A DNA stretch of 64,000 nucleotides from Cyclobacterium roseum (GCF_010119225.1 NZ_WNKF01000004.1:1-64000), one strand, 5' to 3'. Numbered from the stretch's first letter, positions 55,289-64,000 are shown. Notes: generated by a model from the sequence alone, not told the origin. Made by a program: numbers and translations.

Positions 55289-56047
55289 ATGAGCGGCAGC
55301 AAAAGCGAGGCTGACAAGTTGTATGAAAAGCTGGTGCGGGAGGAACTAGGTAGGTGGTTATACCAAACCAAAAAGAAACCCTCCCTGCTAAACCGGCTTA
55401 CTAAAGGCACCCAACGGTCACTCAACAACCTGATACCTGAGAAAATCCATCAGGCGATCACCTTCGCCATAGAAAAAATGGTCAAGGGCGTATTGGTCGG
55501 GAATGAATACATCGGGCCAAAACCTTATCCGATGGAACATTTACGGCTAAAGGAGTTCAAGGCAAGGAAGGCCATCCGGTTTTACAAGAGAACCGCCTCT
55601 GTGGAAGGGGCCGTCACCGGGGCCGGTGGTATCTTGATGGGATTCGCTGACCTTCCAGCATTCTTAGCCATCAAGATGAAAATGCTCTTCGAAATTGCTG
55701 CCGCTTATGGCCACGATGTCCGGAATTTTAAAGAGCGGGTTTTTATCCTGACGATTTTTAAACTCACCTTTTCCAGTCAGAAAACCAGAAATGAAACCGT
55801 CTCATTGGTAGAAAACTGGAACGAAAAAGCAATGGAACTTCCTGATAATTTTGACAGGTACGATTGGCGTACCTTCCAACTCGAATACCGGGACTACATG
55901 GACCTGGCCAAGCTGGCCCAGTTGATCCCGGTAATTGGTGCCGGTGTCGGTGCTGTGGCGAACTACCAGCTAAGCCAACAACTGGGAGACACGGCCATTC
56001 AGGCTTACCGCCTCCGGTTTTTTGCCGAAAGAAGTCCGATTGAATAA
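55289..56047 (+). CDS. EcsC family protein
   Basis: This 252-residue protein belongs to the EcsC family as seen by VEGAVTGAGGILMGFADLPA, FLAIKMKMLFEIAAAYGHDV and IPVIGAGVGAVANYQLSQQL. Two short hydrophobic stretches (near 110-128 and 210-228) suggest membrane association. The family is named after a Bacillus gene of the ecs ABC-transporter operon; its function is undefined. It is co-transcribed with the DUF1572 gene. Confidence 0.88.
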   Translation: MSGSKSEADKLYEKLVREELGRWLYQTKKKPSLLNRLTKGTQRSLNNLIPEKIHQAITFAIEKMVKGVLVGNEYIGPKPYPMEHLRLKEFKARKAIRFYKRTASVEGAVTGAGGILMGFADLPAFLAIKMKMLFEIAAAYGHDVRNFKERVFILTIFKLTFSSQKTRNETVSLVENWNEKAMELPDNFDRYDWRTFQLEYRDYMDLAKLAQLIPVIGAGVGAVANYQLSQQLGDTAIQAYRLRFFAERSPIE

Positions 56048-56050
56048 TCC

Positions 56051-57142
56051 TTATTTCAAGTAAACCCGCTGCCCTTTTTCAGCACTTTCCCGGGCAGCAT
56101 CCAGAATCTCAACCACTACCATGTTATTTTCCAAGCTGGAAAGATCGCCAGGACTTACCTTTATAGTTCCCCGAACCACGGCAGCCAGGTACGAAAAGGG
56201 ATCATCAAAGGGATACGCACGCCCAGGAAGGGTTAGTTCTTTTTCTAAATCCTCTCCAGCTGTCCTACTGATCAAGCGGGTATCGTTCTTGGCGATATAA
56301 TAGCCTGTTTTTCCATAAACCTCCATGTCCTTTCGGCTAAAAGGCCAGTTCCAGGAGGCCTGTATCACCCCCTGCGTTTCCGGATAATCCAGGAGAATGG
56401 TCGCCTCGTCGTCCACCTCGGGATAGATCTCCGGTTTTATTTGTTTGAGTTCGGCGGTAACAGAGATGGGTTTTTCTCCATTCATTAGCCAGGTCATCAG
56501 ATTGGCCCCGTAACAGCCAAAATCAATGACCGCCCCTCCGCCATTCTGTACCGGATCGGTAAGCCAATCCAGAAATTCCTGATTGACTCCTATTTCCATT
56601 GGCCCTTCATGACCGTCGTTAATAACTACTCTTCGAAGAGGTCCTATAGGGGAATCGTTGGAAACCTGCTTTTTGACTTCATGATTACTCGCATACCAGG
56701 TCGTTTCGTAGTTCGTCAGCAGGTGAATATCGTGTTTTTTGGCCAGGGCCTGCATTTCCAGCGCATGCTCCATGCTTACTGCCAGCGGTTTTTCCACCAT
56801 CACGTGGATACCCCTCGGCGCACAGGCCTGCACCACCTCCAAATGTTCGTAAATGGAACCAAAAGCCGTTACTGCCTCGGGTTTGACTTCCTTAAACAAA
56901 GACTCCATATCCGGATACACCAGGTCCATTGATATTCCATGACGGGATGTAAACCTGCGAGCCAGGTCTTCATTTGGCTCCACAATGCCCACCATCTCGA
57001 TGTCGCCTTTATCAGCCCTTCCCAGGATCCAGTGTACGTGTGAATGCGTGAGCCCCACCACCGCAATTTTTACAGGGGATTGCGCCATGCTTATCTGGAT
57101 GCCCGAAAGAAGACAAAAAACAATAATTAATAGGGTTTTCAT
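56051..57142 (-). CDS. Exported Gfo/Idh/MocA family oxidoreductase
   Basis: This 363-residue protein has a signal peptide (residues 1-20, ISMAQ) before the Rossmann start VKIAVVGLTHSHVHWI, then HVMVEKPLAVSMEHAL (cofactor site EKP) and GGGAVIDFGCYGANLM. It is convergent to the EcsC gene (3-bp gap). The export signal suggests a sugar or cyclitol oxidoreductase outside the cytosol, as in other Bacteroidota; substrate and cofactor delivery are unknown. Confidence 0.9.
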   Translation of the reverse strand: MKTLLIIVFCLLSGIQISMAQSPVKIAVVGLTHSHVHWILGRADKGDIEMVGIVEPNEDLARRFTSRHGISMDLVYPDMESLFKEVKPEAVTAFGSIYEHLEVVQACAPRGIHVMVEKPLAVSMEHALEMQALAKKHDIHLLTNYETTWYASNHEVKKQVSNDSPIGPLRRVVINDGHEGPMEIGVNQEFLDWLTDPVQNGGGAVIDFGCYGANLMTWLMNGEKPISVTAELKQIKPEIYPEVDDEATILLDYPETQGVIQASWNWPFSRKDMEVYGKTGYYIAKNDTRLISRTAGEDLEKELTLPGRAYPFDDPFSYLAAVVRGTIKVSPGDLSSLENNMVVVEILDAARESAEKGQRVYLK

Positions 57143-57144
57143 AT

Positions 57145-57756
57145 TCAGTTATTTTTAAAGGGTTCAAGTACTTTTTGGAAAATGCCCTGGGAGTTATTCC
57201 TTCTCTTCTTCCGGGCTTTTTGCCTTCTCTTTTTATTCTGGATTGATCCCTTGACCAATACAGACCGGACAGAGATGCCTACCTGCCCGCTGTACCAGGG
57301 CTCCCTTCCCAGCACGTTTACATTCGGTTTATAATCTACAGAAAAGGAAACGCCCATCAAAGTCATTTCTACGCCGGCGATAATATCCACCCCAATCGTC
57401 CGATTGCCATAGGTCTGAATGATGGTTTGGGTTTCCGGCACTTTTTCCCGGCTTTCCTCCAGGCCCAGGGATATCCCGGCACCGTAATAGTAATTGAATC
57501 GCTTAGAAATCAGGGGGCGATGCTTTTTTAGCAATGCATGTACGGTAGTATTGGCGTTAAAATCGGATTGGAGAATCGCTTCCGCCGATAAGCCTTTCTG
57601 AATCCGCTGCTGTGCACTGAGGCCCAGCATACGATAGGAATTATTGTTGGCCAACCGAAGCCCCAGGGCCGTGCCGTAGGACTGTGCATGGGCACTACCG
57701 GGTAACGTACACCCTGCCATGAACGTTATGAGTACTATAAATACTAATTTCTGCAT
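57145..57756 (-). CDS. Outer-membrane barrel-like protein with basic tail
   Basis: The protein has 203 residues from ATG 57756 (Met16 of the longer frame; MQKLVFIVLITFMAGCTLPG with signal peptide to AHAQ). The beta-rich core has YGTALGLRLANNNSYRMLGL and GVDIIAGVEMTLMGVSFSVDY. The last ~30 residues carry KNKKRRQKARKKRRN-like runs, unusual for a barrel. It lies 2 bp from the oxidoreductase start on the same strand, so the two form a transcript. The function is unknown. Confidence 0.65.
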   Translation of the reverse strand: MQKLVFIVLITFMAGCTLPGSAHAQSYGTALGLRLANNNSYRMLGLSAQQRIQKGLSAEAILQSDFNANTTVHALLKKHRPLISKRFNYYYGAGISLGLEESREKVPETQTIIQTYGNRTIGVDIIAGVEMTLMGVSFSVDYKPNVNVLGREPWYSGQVGISVRSVLVKGSIQNKKRRQKARKKRRNNSQGIFQKVLEPFKNN

Positions 57757-57847
57757 AGGGAATCCCATTAAGTCTGCCAATTCTAACAAAAAACCAGCCA
57801 ACTAGCTGCGTGTTTCAGGAGAAAAAGGCTGAAAGGCCCCTAATCAC

Positions 57848-57855
57848 TATATTTG
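57848..57855 (+). promoter_or_regulatory. Candidate -7 box (TATATTTG) of the two-repeat secreted protein gene
   Basis: TATATTTG sits 87 bp upstream of ATG 57943; no clear -33 was found. Confidence 0.4.
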
Positions 57856-57942
57856 CCGGTATCAGCCGCAAATAAAATAAGGGATTATTGCGAAACGCAA
57901 ATTAATAAGTAAATTTAACAAGTATTCAAACGCCCATAACTC

Positions 57943-58686
57943 ATGAAAACGTTCCTATTCCTTTTTTGTATTGTGATCTACTTTCAGCTTCCAGCCCAGG
58001 ATTTGGAAGGAGCCTGGAAACTAACCCATCAAAATGGTAATCCCATCACCGATCAGGAATTTATCAAAATCTATCAGGATGGTTATTTTGCTTTTGGGGC
58101 AAAAGAAATTGCCGGAAACAAATTTATGTATGCCGGAGGCGGTGAGTATAACCTGGAAGGTAATAGCTATGCAGAAAGCCTTGACTTTTTGACGCTGGAT
58201 CCGGAGCAGGTAGGCACCACTAACCAGTATACACTGGATTTTGCCAACAACCGCATCGTTATTTCCGGCAAAATAAAAGGAGAAGATCTGATAGAAATTT
58301 GGGAGAAAGTTTCGTCCCGTAAAGACGACCTCACCAGAAACTGGGTAATTACGGGCAGGAAACGGGATGGTGAAATTTCCGAAATGACCCCAGGAGCCAG
58401 GAGAACGGTAAAAATTCTTAGCGGCGGGCGTTTCCAGTGGATTGCATTTAACTCGGAAACAAAAGAATTTAGCGGTACCGGTGGTGGCACCTATGAAGCT
58501 ACCGATGGAAACTATACCGAAAGCATCACTTTCTTTTCCAGAGATGATAGCCGGGTAGGAGCGGAACTAAATTTTAAATACGAAGTAATGGATGGCAAGT
58601 GGCATCATAGCGGACTGAGCAGCACGGGTAATCCGATCTATGAAATCTGGTCTCCGTATGAAGAAGCCTATCAACCTGCTAAGTAA
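57943..58686 (+). CDS. Secreted protein with internal duplication
   Basis: This 247-residue protein has a signal peptide (residues 1-18, QLPAQ), then two similar halves (about 20-125 and 130-245). Each begins with a W-x(2)-TxxN/R segment (EGAWKLTHQNG, TRNWVITGRKRDG), then FAFGA/FQWIAF, a GGGEYNLEGNSY / GGGTYEATDGNY pair and ends with IEIWEK / YEIWSPY. This suggests a duplicated lipocalin-like barrel. No family name is certain. A transport or ligand-binding role is only a guess from the fold. Confidence 0.7.
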   Translation: MKTFLFLFCIVIYFQLPAQDLEGAWKLTHQNGNPITDQEFIKIYQDGYFAFGAKEIAGNKFMYAGGGEYNLEGNSYAESLDFLTLDPEQVGTTNQYTLDFANNRIVISGKIKGEDLIEIWEKVSSRKDDLTRNWVITGRKRDGEISEMTPGARRTVKILSGGRFQWIAFNSETKEFSGTGGGTYEATDGNYTESITFFSRDDSRVGAELNFKYEVMDGKWHHSGLSSTGNPIYEIWSPYEEAYQPAK

Positions 58687-58721
58687 GGATAAGCTGAATC
58701 ATCCCTCATTTTTTACTTTAT

Positions 58722-59306
58722 ATGAATAGAAAAGAAATTAAGGAAAGGAGGCAATTTTTACTAAATAATCTCCTGAAGGGTCTTTCTTATCTCGTTTTGC
58801 TGGTAGGCGTGTTTCTATTGCTGCGGCAGTTCAGCACCGAGGATCAACGATATGCCTGGTTTGGACCCATTTATGATAACGCCGTATTGGTCATAAGCCT
58901 TTTCATCTTATCTGAGATTCTTTTTGGTATCATTCCGCCGGAAGTGTTTATGCTCTGGTCGCTGGAAACGGGGATGATCGGTCCCTATTTCTTCAGTATT
59001 GGCATCCTGTCTTTGATTTCATATGGGGCAGGATTTTTAAACTTTAACATTGGCCGGTGGATCCGGGATAAAAACTGGATCAACCGCGCCCGATTTCCCC
59101 GCCTAAAAAAATACATGCGTTTATTTGAAAAATTCGGTGGGTACCTGGTGGTAGTGGCATCCCTTACTCCCTTGCCCTTCTCCGCCATATCCTTGCTTTC
59201 AGGAATGGGTGGCTTGCTTCCCAGGAACTATTTGCTGCTGAGTCTTTTTCGGATTCTAAGGTATTTTTTATATGCCCTGATTTTATCTGGAATAGATAAT
59301 TTGTAA
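58722..59306 (+). CDS. VTT/YqaA-like membrane protein
   Basis: This 194-residue protein has about five membrane segments, with SEILFGIIPPEVFMLWSLE, GAGFLNFNIGRWIRD and VVVASLTPLPFSAISLLSGMGG. The last matches the conserved F/SR-x-P-x-P-type region of the VTT/DedA domain. The family is thought to move lipids or contribute to membrane integrity. Assignment is moderate because the Arg is missing in this copy. It follows the two-repeat gene by 35 bp. Confidence 0.6.
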   Translation: MNRKEIKERRQFLLNNLLKGLSYLVLLVGVFLLLRQFSTEDQRYAWFGPIYDNAVLVISLFILSEILFGIIPPEVFMLWSLETGMIGPYFFSIGILSLISYGAGFLNFNIGRWIRDKNWINRARFPRLKKYMRLFEKFGGYLVVVASLTPLPFSAISLLSGMGGLLPRNYLLLSLFRILRYFLYALILSGIDNL

Positions 59307-59436
59307 TTGACAAATGAGAAAAAAACCTCCATATCGGAACTACTGGTTAGCGGGTGTTTTACAATATTTTTAACAGAATCACTAAAAACCAGGCATTTTT
59401 TTAAATTCTTTCTTAAATTCGGCGGATAAATTGATC

Positions 59437-60429
59437 ATGAAGAAAAAAAGAATTGCCGTTAATGGTTGTGGTAGAATCGGCCGCCTGACCATCAAGCTAA
59501 TACTGGATCGGCCCGACCTCGAACTGGTCGCTGTGAATGATTTAACCGATCCCAAAACACTGGCTCACCTGTTGCAATACGATTCCGTACATGGCAAATA
59601 CGCCCAGCGATTTATCGAAAATGACGGAAATATCCAGGTGGGAAACAAAACCATCCGGATCTTCGCTGAAAAAAATCCCGAACGTATCCCCTGGAAGCAT
59701 CTTGACATAGATGTGGTCTTGGAGGCGACGGGAAAATTTACAGACCGGGAAGGGGCTGCCTTGCACCTGAAGGCAGGAGCCCGAAAAGTTATCATCACCG
59801 CTCCCTCTAAAAGCCCGGATGTTCCCATGGTCGTCCTGGGTGTCAACGAAGGAATCCTTAGAGGTGATGAAGACATCGTCTCCAATGCTTCCTGTACCAC
59901 CAACTGCCTTGCCCCGATGGTAAAAGTGCTGGACGAAGCGTTTGGCATCGTAAGGGGTTATGTTTCCACGGTACATTCCTATACAAACGACCAAAACCTA
60001 CACGATGCTCCCCACAGGGATTTACGAAGGGCCAGGGCGGCAGCTTATTCCATTATTCCCACCACTACCCATGCCGCCAAAGCCATGGAAGTGGTTTTGC
60101 CGAAACTCAGCGGTAAAATTGAAGCCTCTGCCATGCGCGTACCCGTTCCGGATGGTTCACTAACCGATCTAATCGTACTCTTGGAAAAGGATGTGGATAG
60201 CCGCTCCATCAACAACGCCTTTCGGAAAGCTTCCCTGACTGACTTTAAGGGAATCATCGAATATTCGGAAGACCCTCTGGTTTCCATCGATATTGTTGGA
60301 AACCCCCATTCCTGTATTTTGGATGCCGGGCTTACTTCTTCCATGGGCAATCTGGTGAAAGTGGTAGGCTGGTATGACAACGAATCCGGCTATTCCAACC
60401 GATTGGTCGAACTGGTAACTAAAATTTGA
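59437..60429 (+). CDS. gap: Glyceraldehyde-3-phosphate dehydrogenase, type I
   Basis: The protein has 330 residues from ATG 59437 (a TTG at 59431 is in frame). The Rossmann start is RIAVNGCGRIGRLTIKLIL, with Asp in AVNDLTD pointing to NAD preference, catalytic Cys153 in SNASCTTNCLAP and the C-terminal WYDNESGYSNRLVELV. It converts G3P to 1,3-bisphosphoglycerate in glycolysis. It stands alone, without pgk or tpi nearby. Confidence 0.96.
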   Translation: MKKKRIAVNGCGRIGRLTIKLILDRPDLELVAVNDLTDPKTLAHLLQYDSVHGKYAQRFIENDGNIQVGNKTIRIFAEKNPERIPWKHLDIDVVLEATGKFTDREGAALHLKAGARKVIITAPSKSPDVPMVVLGVNEGILRGDEDIVSNASCTTNCLAPMVKVLDEAFGIVRGYVSTVHSYTNDQNLHDAPHRDLRRARAAAYSIIPTTTHAAKAMEVVLPKLSGKIEASAMRVPVPDGSLTDLIVLLEKDVDSRSINNAFRKASLTDFKGIIEYSEDPLVSIDIVGNPHSCILDAGLTSSMGNLVKVVGWYDNESGYSNRLVELVTKI

Positions 60430-60432
60430 CCC

Positions 60433-62025
60433 CTACCGCTGGGTATTCTCCAACCAGAGGTATGGCAAATCGCCCTCTACCCACTGATCAAAATACCGGG
60501 TATAATCCGAGCCAAAGACCATGGATCCCAATAAAATATCCAAATCTCCGTCCCCATCCATGTCTCCAACATCCATGGCTATCCAGCGACCCGCCGATGA
60601 TCCTGGAAAAGTACTGGCCTCAAAATGACCGTTTCCTTGGTTTTCCAGGTACACAAATCCTTCTTCCGGGGCATTTTCAAAATCCGGGAAAAAAGAAATA
60701 GCCGCAATATCCAAATCACCATCCCCATCAAAATCGGCTGGAATGGCCTTATAGGCTCCGGGTAAGGGATAGAAAAACTCCTCCTCAAACCGGTTTCGGC
60801 CATCATTGATAAAAATCCGAATACCGTGGTAGGGTTTGGTAATCGGATCGTAGTCTGCATTGTCACCTGCGGTATAGATGATGTCCAGGTGTCCGTCATC
60901 ATTGAAGTCGACCAGGTCGAAAAAACTGGAACCGTAACTGGGAGGAAACCGCAGGACTGGTTCTTCAACAAAATTGCCATTCCCTTGATTATGGTAAATA
61001 AAAATACCTTCATCTCCCTGCCCAAAAAGCGCGATGATATCCTGACGCCCGTTGCCATTCAGGTCCCGAATATAGGCCTTAGTCGCGCCGGGCTTGCTTT
61101 GCAAAACGAATTTCTGATAATTTCCCGCCCGATCCTGCTTCCACCAGCTTAGGCTCCCGGTCTGTTTGCCATATTCACAGATCACTAAATCATCCCTGCC
61201 ATCTCCATCCAAATCCCCTCTGTCCAGGTGAACGGGGCGTTGCAAGTTCTGAACCAAAATGCGGGTCGGATCGCCCGGTCCTTCCGGCAGTTGCATCACA
61301 TAGCCCAGATCCATATCCGTAGGGTTAAACGTCCCGATGACCAAAGCTAAGGTACCAGCATCGTCCTGGTGAATCCAGGAGGTCCCTTCGGGAATCCGTG
61401 CCGTCTTTAATACCTGAAAATCGGCATCCATAATGGCTAAGGCAGACCTACCCACATCACTGATGTAAAACCGGTCAGGGACATCCATTTTAACCATCAG
61501 CGTCATGGGATTTTTGGTTTTGCCTCCGGGCTTTTTCAGGTTAAAATAAGGCAGGCCGACACGGACCGGCTCCTCCCGCTCTTTCAATGGCAATTTCGCA
61601 GGGGCTTCTTCCAGATAGTAGGCACTTATTTTTTTAAAAATCAGGGTATCCATCGTAGGTGTGAGTGGGAAAACACCTTTTTGTTCCACAATCTGTCCTG
61701 CCCTTCCTCCTTCCAGTATCCAATCCCGAAGGGTATCATTCGCATAGATCCCATAGTAATGTCCCATTCTGGGTAAGATGGTTTTCCATGTCGCCTTGTC
61801 CAACAGGTTGGGATCCGGCAACAGGTGGCAGCCGGTACAATACCTCGCTGCCAGTGTGGATGCGGGCTGCTCCAAAAGGGAGGAAGCAGGCTCTTTCCCG
61901 GATTCGGTCACCAGCTGAGTATTTTCCTTTCTCTCTTTGGTCTCGGTCCCACAACTCCATACCATAGCCAAAAAGAACCAGAGGAACCATTGCTTGCTAC
62001 CGCTCATGCCCAAAGAACCCATCAT
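60433..62025 (-). CDS. FG-GAP/VCBS-repeat lipoprotein with a CxxCH haem site
   Basis: This 530-residue protein has a lipobox (LAMVWSCG, Cys near residue 25). Residues 60-68 are YCTGCHLLP, a CxxCH cytochrome c-type site. From about residue 180 there are FG-GAP/VCBS blades with calcium motifs (GDLDGDGRDDLVI, DLNGNGRQDIIAL, DFNDDGHLDIIYT, DFDGDGDLDIAAI, DMDGDGDLDILLG). It would be an outer-face electron-carrying or haem-binding protein with a beta-propeller. The pairing is seen in Bacteroidota, but no function is assigned. It is convergent to gap. Confidence 0.85.
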   Translation of the reverse strand: MMGSLGMSGSKQWFLWFFLAMVWSCGTETKERKENTQLVTESGKEPASSLLEQPASTLAARYCTGCHLLPDPNLLDKATWKTILPRMGHYYGIYANDTLRDWILEGGRAGQIVEQKGVFPLTPTMDTLIFKKISAYYLEEAPAKLPLKEREEPVRVGLPYFNLKKPGGKTKNPMTLMVKMDVPDRFYISDVGRSALAIMDADFQVLKTARIPEGTSWIHQDDAGTLALVIGTFNPTDMDLGYVMQLPEGPGDPTRILVQNLQRPVHLDRGDLDGDGRDDLVICEYGKQTGSLSWWKQDRAGNYQKFVLQSKPGATKAYIRDLNGNGRQDIIALFGQGDEGIFIYHNQGNGNFVEEPVLRFPPSYGSSFFDLVDFNDDGHLDIIYTAGDNADYDPITKPYHGIRIFINDGRNRFEEEFFYPLPGAYKAIPADFDGDGDLDIAAISFFPDFENAPEEGFVYLENQGNGHFEASTFPGSSAGRWIAMDVGDMDGDGDLDILLGSMVFGSDYTRYFDQWVEGDLPYLWLENTQR

Positions 62026-62297
62026 ACCGAAAAATGTTGGTAAATGGATTGCTGATCTATCGTTTCAAGCGGCATGATGCATGGAGGGTACTTCATGTGT
62101 TTATCCCAGTTTGCTGATCCGGATTCATTTTTACGAATATAAAGGTTCGCCTTTACATGGGAATGAGATTTTTAATTTTTTAATCTTCTACCAGTCAGGT
62201 ATGGACCTAAAGATTGTAAACCGTGCCGCTTTTCGACCCATCAAATATGCTTAAAAAACGGGCAGATGAAAGATTTGCTAGCTAAACCTGCTTGCCA
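62026..62297. other. Intergenic stretch upstream of the FG-GAP gene
   Basis: No gene, repeat or terminator is seen; it holds the upstream side of the minus-strand FG-GAP gene and the 3' side of the receiver gene. Confidence 0.4.
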
Positions 62298-62732
62298 TCA
62301 GCCTGCTTTGCTTCTTCTATTATGAAATAGATACTGAATGGTCGCATATAAAGTAGCGCCGTCCACGGGTTTGGATAAAAATTCATCAATACCCACGCTA
62401 AGCCCTTTTGACCTGGCAATTTCTGACAGGTCAGCTGTAACGGCAATAATAGGGATTTTCTGATACTCGCTGCCGCAATGGCCCGAACGAATGGCATGGG
62501 TAGTCTCGTAGCCATCCAAAACGGGCATCTGCAAATCCATTAAAATCAAATCGTATCCCGGCATTTTCAACCGTTCCAAGGCAGCAGCTCCATTTACGGC
62601 CATATCAAACGAAGTGTTTTGCCAAGCCTTAAATGTCACCTTCAATATCAGGCGAATAACCGGATCATCATCGACGATCAATAGCCGCTTTCCTCCCAGG
62701 TCAAAAATGCTGTTTTCCATATCCTTCCCCAC
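62298..62732 (-). CDS. Single-domain response regulator
   Basis: This 144-residue protein is only a receiver domain: acidic pair in LLIVDDDPVIRLIL, phospho-acceptor in DLILMDLQMPVLDG (about residue 67), Thr in PIIAVTADL and Lys in EFLSKPVD. No output domain is present, so it probably shuttles phosphate to or from a hybrid kinase encoded elsewhere. It is monocistronic. Confidence 0.9.
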   Translation of the reverse strand: MGKDMENSIFDLGGKRLLIVDDDPVIRLILKVTFKAWQNTSFDMAVNGAAALERLKMPGYDLILMDLQMPVLDGYETTHAIRSGHCGSEYQKIPIIAVTADLSEIARSKGLSVGIDEFLSKPVDGATLYATIQYLFHNRRSKAG

Positions 62733-62918
62733 GCTTTACCTTAAAAAAATAAACTTAAAGCTGTTCAATAATTCCGTAATAATAGATAATTCAAAATTAT
62801 CTTACAAGAATTTAGGATAGGTTACATATTTACGACAATTAATTTCATTTTTCTATAATTATAAATTATAATTGATGACATAAATGGTTTGCTTCGATGA
62901 GTAATAAAACCAGTAATC

Positions 62919-63695
62919 ATGAGAAAAGAATCTTTCATTCCGTTTCTTGCTTTTTTAATCCTAACGATTTCTTGTAACAACAATGATGAACCAACCGCCC
63001 AGGGAATTAGAAATGTAACTTCCCAATTGTGTAATAATATCAGTGGTGTGGAAGGATTGTATTGGGACATCTCCAATGGTGTGAATCGAGGAGATATTCC
63101 CGGAGGAGTACCGACCGTCGCACAGTTGGGAGGAAATTTCATCCACTCAGGCCACCCCTTACTTGGATTTACGTATCCAAGTGGGTATTCACCGGTCGAA
63201 CTTCGGCAGGACAATCCCCTGCTGATCGGAGTGAACCTGTTGAGGAATGATGACCAGGCTGTTTGGCGTTATTACCTGCAAACGGTAAATTCCGCCACCA
63301 ATGCCACCCAGGTGCTTCAGTCGGAAATCAATCAATTTCTAAATTTTGTGGGGGGGAATGGCCAAAATTTAGAGGTCGCCTGCAGCAACAATGCCAGCGG
63401 AAGCCAGGCCAGCACCGGTATGCAGCAAACCTTTGCCTCCCGCATGATCCGATCCCAGGGCTTTACCGGGGTTTTTGTGGTGGACGTAAAAGTTTTTCCT
63501 GATTTAGGGTTTTCTTTTATTGCTACTCAGGTCAGTTTTTCTCCGACAGCTGATTTCGAAAACGAAATTCTCACCACCTATTTGCCCGTATCCTGGCAAC
63601 TTCTCTTTACCGACAGTGGAAGCAGCCCCGACAGGGACGGAGACGGGGTACCTGATGACCTGGACCGCGCTCCCGATGATCCTACCAGGTGGTAA
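62919..63695 (+). CDS. Hypothetical lipoprotein with calcium-type C-terminal repeat
   Basis: This 258-residue protein has the lipobox LILTISCNN (Cys near residue 19), so it is lipid-anchored. The mid part has no known motif. The C-terminus SSPDRDGDGVPDDLDRAPDD resembles a single thrombospondin-type-3 calcium loop. It is probably surface-attached. The next gene (a phosphopantetheinyl transferase) lies 62 bp on, on the same strand. Confidence 0.7.
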   Translation: MRKESFIPFLAFLILTISCNNNDEPTAQGIRNVTSQLCNNISGVEGLYWDISNGVNRGDIPGGVPTVAQLGGNFIHSGHPLLGFTYPSGYSPVELRQDNPLLIGVNLLRNDDQAVWRYYLQTVNSATNATQVLQSEINQFLNFVGGNGQNLEVACSNNASGSQASTGMQQTFASRMIRSQGFTGVFVVDVKVFPDLGFSFIATQVSFSPTADFENEILTTYLPVSWQLLFTDSGSSPDRDGDGVPDDLDRAPDDPTRW

Positions 63696-63757
63696 ATACG
63701 TTACGAAATTAAAATTTCCTATATTTCCCAAAATTCCAAACCAGCAAACCCATATCC

Positions 63758-64000
63758 ATGCCGCAAATCAGGGTCTTTTGTAAAGAAATAAGCCCTCCGG
63801 ACTGGAAGGAACATAAACGTTCCCAAACCGATAGCGTCCTTGATATCTGGCGGATTCCCCTTTCTTCGCCCGATCATGTAGTTGAACATTTAAAAGAATT
63901 GCTGACGGATGAGGAAATCCAACAAGCCGATCGGTACCTGCAAAAAGAAGACCGAATCAGGCAGCTATTGGGAAAAGGATTTCTTAGGAAACTAATACAG
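63758..64000 (+). CDS. 4'-phosphopantetheinyl transferase family, 5' part (cut by window end)
   Basis: 81 codons are open from ATG 63758 to the window end. The section LDIWRIPLSSP, then LLTDEEIQQADRYLQKEDRIR and LLGKGFLRKLI, matches the N-terminal half of Sfp-type transferases (EEIxRAxRYxxxxDRxRxxxGRGxLR). They attach the 4'-phosphopantetheine arm to carrier proteins. The catalytic Asp/Glu region would lie beyond 64000. Confidence 0.8.
   Translation, partial: MPQIRVFCKEISPPDWKEHKRSQTDSVLDIWRIPLSSPDHVVEHLKELLTDEEIQQADRYLQKEDRIRQLLGKGFLRKLIQ

Overview
The window looks like the chromosome of a member of the Bacteroidota, most likely order Cytophagales (Cyclobacteriaceae-like). This is inferred from a fused SecDF, a C-terminal type IX secretion (T9SS) sorting domain, a DUF6089 - uppS - bamA - ompH - ompH envelope cluster, LytTR two-component genes, DUF4382 and DUF2905 proteins, and -7 boxes of the TAnnTTTG type. 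Base composition is close to balanced over the housekeeping part and AT-rich in the first 10 kb.

Region 1 (1-10,550) is accessory. It opens with an 85-86 bp tandem array of hairpin-forming units. The same motif recurs after a small GxxExxY (PD-(D/E)XK-like) gene, again after a TPR gene, and once more, as terminal inverted repeats of a different ~240 bp tandem repeat, at 9.8-10.5 kb. Between the outer arrays lies a decayed defence/restriction island: a winged-helix regulator with a perfect 19-bp palindrome upstream, a frameshifted N-terminal fragment of a type I restriction subunit (hsdR), an intact DUF3883 nuclease-like gene, a 40-codon remnant of vsr directly before it, and an intact PDDEXK_4-type nuclease-like gene. 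A LytTR regulator/histidine kinase pair and a small outer-membrane barrel close the region.

Region 2 (10,550-21,300, all minus strand) is an envelope and housekeeping block: a CocE/S15 hydrolase; two Skp/OmpH chaperones, BamA, UppS and a DUF6089 protein, which together serve outer-membrane assembly and lipid-carrier synthesis; NAD kinase, a CBS protein, a PabA/TrpG-like amidotransferase, CvpA and a YqeY protein. Divergent to it are pdxJ and an alpha/beta hydrolase.

Region 3 (22,900-25,350) has a small membrane protein bracketed by short dispersed repeats, then a head-to-head DUF2905 / tetrapyrrole-methylase-family gene pair. Region 4 (25,350-43,720) holds uvrA, a T9SS-exported PA14-like protein, a PIF1-like helicase, an endonuclease/exonuclease/phosphatase-family membrane protein, a TIM-barrel isomerase, a methionine-type aminotransferase, a GlcG/HbpS protein, YjbQ, a dGTPase and a complete RND efflux operon.

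Region 5 (43,970-64,000, mostly plus strand) holds a CBM9 protein, a tightly packed DUF4382 - ribD - msrC - rdgB - udk run, secDF with a small upstream gene, metK, DUF1572 and EcsC genes, a Gfo/Idh/MocA oxidoreductase, gapA, an FG-GAP lipoprotein with a CxxCH site, a single-domain receiver, a lipoprotein, and the start of a phosphopantetheinyl transferase gene cut by the window end. No rRNA, tRNA, CRISPR array or intact transposase was seen.
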